A DNA stretch of 64,000 nt from JBFWRK01 sp050248955 (GTDB lineage: Bacteria; Actinomycetota; Acidimicrobiia; Acidimicrobiales; Ilumatobacteraceae), in assembly GCA_050248955.1 (NCBI GenBank), contig JBFWRK010000012.1, positions 1 through 64,000 on the forward strand, in the 5' to 3' direction. The notes under the pieces are model-generated. The model had not been told where the DNA came from. It saw nothing but the letters and a program-made list of their open reading frames with translations, and ran no database searches. Made by a program: the position numbers and the translations under genes. Every line of letters begins with the position of its first letter. Position 1 is the stretch's first letter. Below are positions 62,697 to 64,000 of the stretch, piece by piece.

Positions 62697-64000
62697 GACG
62701 TTGCTCCCTTTCCTGTGGTCAGGCGGACTTCGCCCGTGCTGCCGTCGATCGCCAGCTCGCTTCCGGGCGGGAACCGATGGCGGGCGTCGGGCACGCCGAC
62801 GACGGTGGCGACGTGCTGCTCCCGGGCGAGGATCGCGAGATGCGACAGCACGCTGCCGGTCTCGGCGACGAGACCACCGAGCCGGCCGATGACTGGCGCG
62901 AGCCGCGGATCGAGCGAACCCACGACGAGGATCGCGCCTTGCGGGATCTCGCCGTCGGGGTCGTGCAGCACCACCCCGACGGCTCGGCCGCCACCGGCAC
63001 CACGCCCGCCGAGGCGGCCCCGGTCGGTCCGTTGCAGCGGTACGACCTCGCCGCCTTCGCCGAGGTGGAACGCGTGCGGAACGGGTGCCGCGTCGGGTGC
63101 GGCTGCACGGTCGGTGAGCCCAGCCGGCAGCTCGCGACCTTCGACCACCACGGCCTCGAGCTCCGACAGGGTGAGGTGCGCGATGCAGGCGCCCGGGAGC
63201 CGGGAGGTGCCCACCAGGCGGCGCTCCAGCTCCGCGGCCACGCGGGCGGTGAGCTCCTGCACGAGGCGGCACCACAGCCGGAGTGCATCACGGGTGACGA
63301 GTTGGTCGATCTCCCGAGCGACGGCTGCGTCGACGTTCGGCCCGGGGTCGACGACCTTCGGCATCGGCAGCCCGCCGATGCGAGGTGGGACCAGCCCGAG
63401 CGTGATCGGATCGCGGGCGATGATCGCAGCGTCGTCAAGCCCGTTTGCTCGGCCACGCCGGAGCAGCAACGTCGCCGACGCGGCGAGCGACGGCCCGGCC
63501 TCGTCGGGCAGCAGGATGGCGGACAGCATCTGGTGCGCGTGCAGGCTGACGAGCACGGCGCGGCCACGCCGGAGCAGTGCGATCAGCTGCACGTCGTCGT
63601 GCTCGCCGAGCGGACCGATCGTCGAGAGCTCGGACTCCGTGCGCTGCCCGAGACGTCGCGCCACGACCGGCAGCGCGCCGCGGAGCGCGCCGACCCGCCA
63701 CGCCGCTCGGACGTGGCGGAACGCCGGCAGTGGGGCGAGCGAGTGCCAACCGCCTCGTCGTTCGGTGAGGCCCATGAGTCCGAGGTCGCACACGACCCAG
63801 CCGTCGACCGACGTGACGACGGGCGCCGCGCGTCGCCGAGCGTTCGCCGCGAGCCCGAGGGTCGCCAACACGTCGCGCACGGCATCGTCCACCGGCGTGA
63901 GCCAGAGGTCGCGCTCGAGTGGTCGCAGCGGCAGCGGGAACGTCTCGCCGAACGGGCCGGCACCCAGCAACGGACCGGTGACGCGCGGGGCGGCGCCCAC
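62693..64000 (-). CDS. PEP-utilising-enzyme mobile-domain protein, partial
   Basis: The 3' 435 codons of a gene that runs off the window. The C-terminus has the phosphohistidine swivelling domain of PEP synthase/pyruvate phosphate dikinase-type enzymes: catalytic His in ETGSVLSHLAILAREQHVAT, followed by VVGVPDARHRF and IDGSTGEVRL. The upstream region (LLRRGRAVLVSLHAHQML, LWCRLVQELTARVA) is typical of stand-alone PEP-utiliser proteins rather than PpsA itself. Such proteins often phosphorylate or modify small molecules with PEP or ATP. The GTG at the window edge is probably not the true start. Confidence 0.8.
   Translation of the reverse strand: MGAAPRVTGPLLGAGPFGETFPLPLRPLERDLWLTPVDDAVRDVLATLGLAANARRRAAPVVTSVDGWVVCDLGLMGLTERRGGWHSLAPLPAFRHVRAAWRVGALRGALPVVARRLGQRTESELSTIGPLGEHDDVQLIALLRRGRAVLVSLHAHQMLSAILLPDEAGPSLAASATLLLRRGRANGLDDAAIIARDPITLGLVPPRIGGLPMPKVVDPGPNVDAAVAREIDQLVTRDALRLWCRLVQELTARVAAELERRLVGTSRLPGACIAHLTLSELEAVVVEGRELPAGLTDRAAAPDAAPVPHAFHLGEGGEVVPLQRTDRGRLGGRGAGGGRAVGVVLHDPDGEIPQGAILVVGSLDPRLAPVIGRLGGLVAETGSVLSHLAILAREQHVATVVGVPDARHRFPPGSELAIDGSTGEVRLTTGKGATS

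Noticed and set aside
1..64000. CRISPR array, prophage or integrative element
   Set aside because: No regularly spaced repeats with unique spacers, no integrase, capsid or conjugation genes, and gene density and codon style are uniform.

Overview
The window is about 64 kb of very GC-rich DNA, densely packed with genes that use strong G/C third positions. The gene content (F420-type luciferase-like oxidoreductases, a PcaR-type IclR regulator, CsoR, a CtpF-like P-type ATPase, a baeRF protein, many GTG starts and many apparently leaderless genes) points to an actinobacterium. A member of the Acidimicrobiia/Ilumatobacter type would fit, but this is an inference from style and content because no rRNA or other phylogenetic marker is present. 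I see no phage, transposase, CRISPR array, tRNA or rRNA gene.

Layout. (1) 1-9.5 kb: an epoxide hydrolase, then a catabolic group (fumarylacetoacetate-hydrolase-family enzyme, aldehyde dehydrogenase, RidA-family protein, tryptophan 2,3-dioxygenase) with a small His-rich metal-binding protein, then a Pro/Ala/Val-rich membrane protein, a PhnZ-like HD oxygenase, a Cys-rich protein and a patatin. (2) 9.5-24.6 kb: an SPFH/NfeD pair, a large secreted ExeM-type nuclease, a quinone oxidoreductase, a DEAD-box helicase, and an Rrf2 regulator ahead of a three-gene sulfonate/nitrate-type ABC transporter that carries a clear promoter and operator; then a CHRD surface protein and a TTC38-like TPR protein. 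(3) 25-31 kb: a copper-homeostasis locus (copA, a secreted His-rich protein, copZ, divergent csoR, and a CopB-type ATPase) with two recognisable CsoR boxes. (4) 31-49 kb: mostly catabolic genes: cupin, LLM oxidoreductase, methyltransferase, isochorismatase-like hydrolase, SDR, MetE-like protein, acyl-CoA synthetase, zinc dehydrogenase, a complete branched-chain-type ABC importer, hydroxyquinol 1,2-dioxygenase, IclR regulator, an HsaA-like flavin monooxygenase and a cytochrome P450. Together these look like uptake and oxidation of an aromatic compound through hydroxyquinol. (5) 49-64 kb: a redox/sulfide/energy-stress island: a NuoF-like protein fused to a degenerate hemerythrin-like domain, bacterioferritin, superoxide dismutase, LapA protein, sulfide:quinone oxidoreductase with TusE- and DsrE-like sulfur carriers, an AhpD-like protein, a P-type cation ATPase, a Gre-like factor, a baeRF ribosome-associated protein, an ABC exporter and a PEP-utiliser-type protein. 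Several of these have counterparts in the mycobacterial DosR dormancy regulon.

The non-coding DNA is unusually informative. An intergenic repeat with an indel-free 118-bp core occurs three times (about 1.5, 25.0 and 39.4 kb). A 43-bp palindrome occurs twice (0.2 and 32.8 kb). A 102-bp hairpin-bearing unit is duplicated at 6.9-7.1 kb. There is also a composite repeat block against the 3' end of copA. Many genes start 5-8 bases after a TANNNT-like -10 element, which suggests widespread leaderless transcription.
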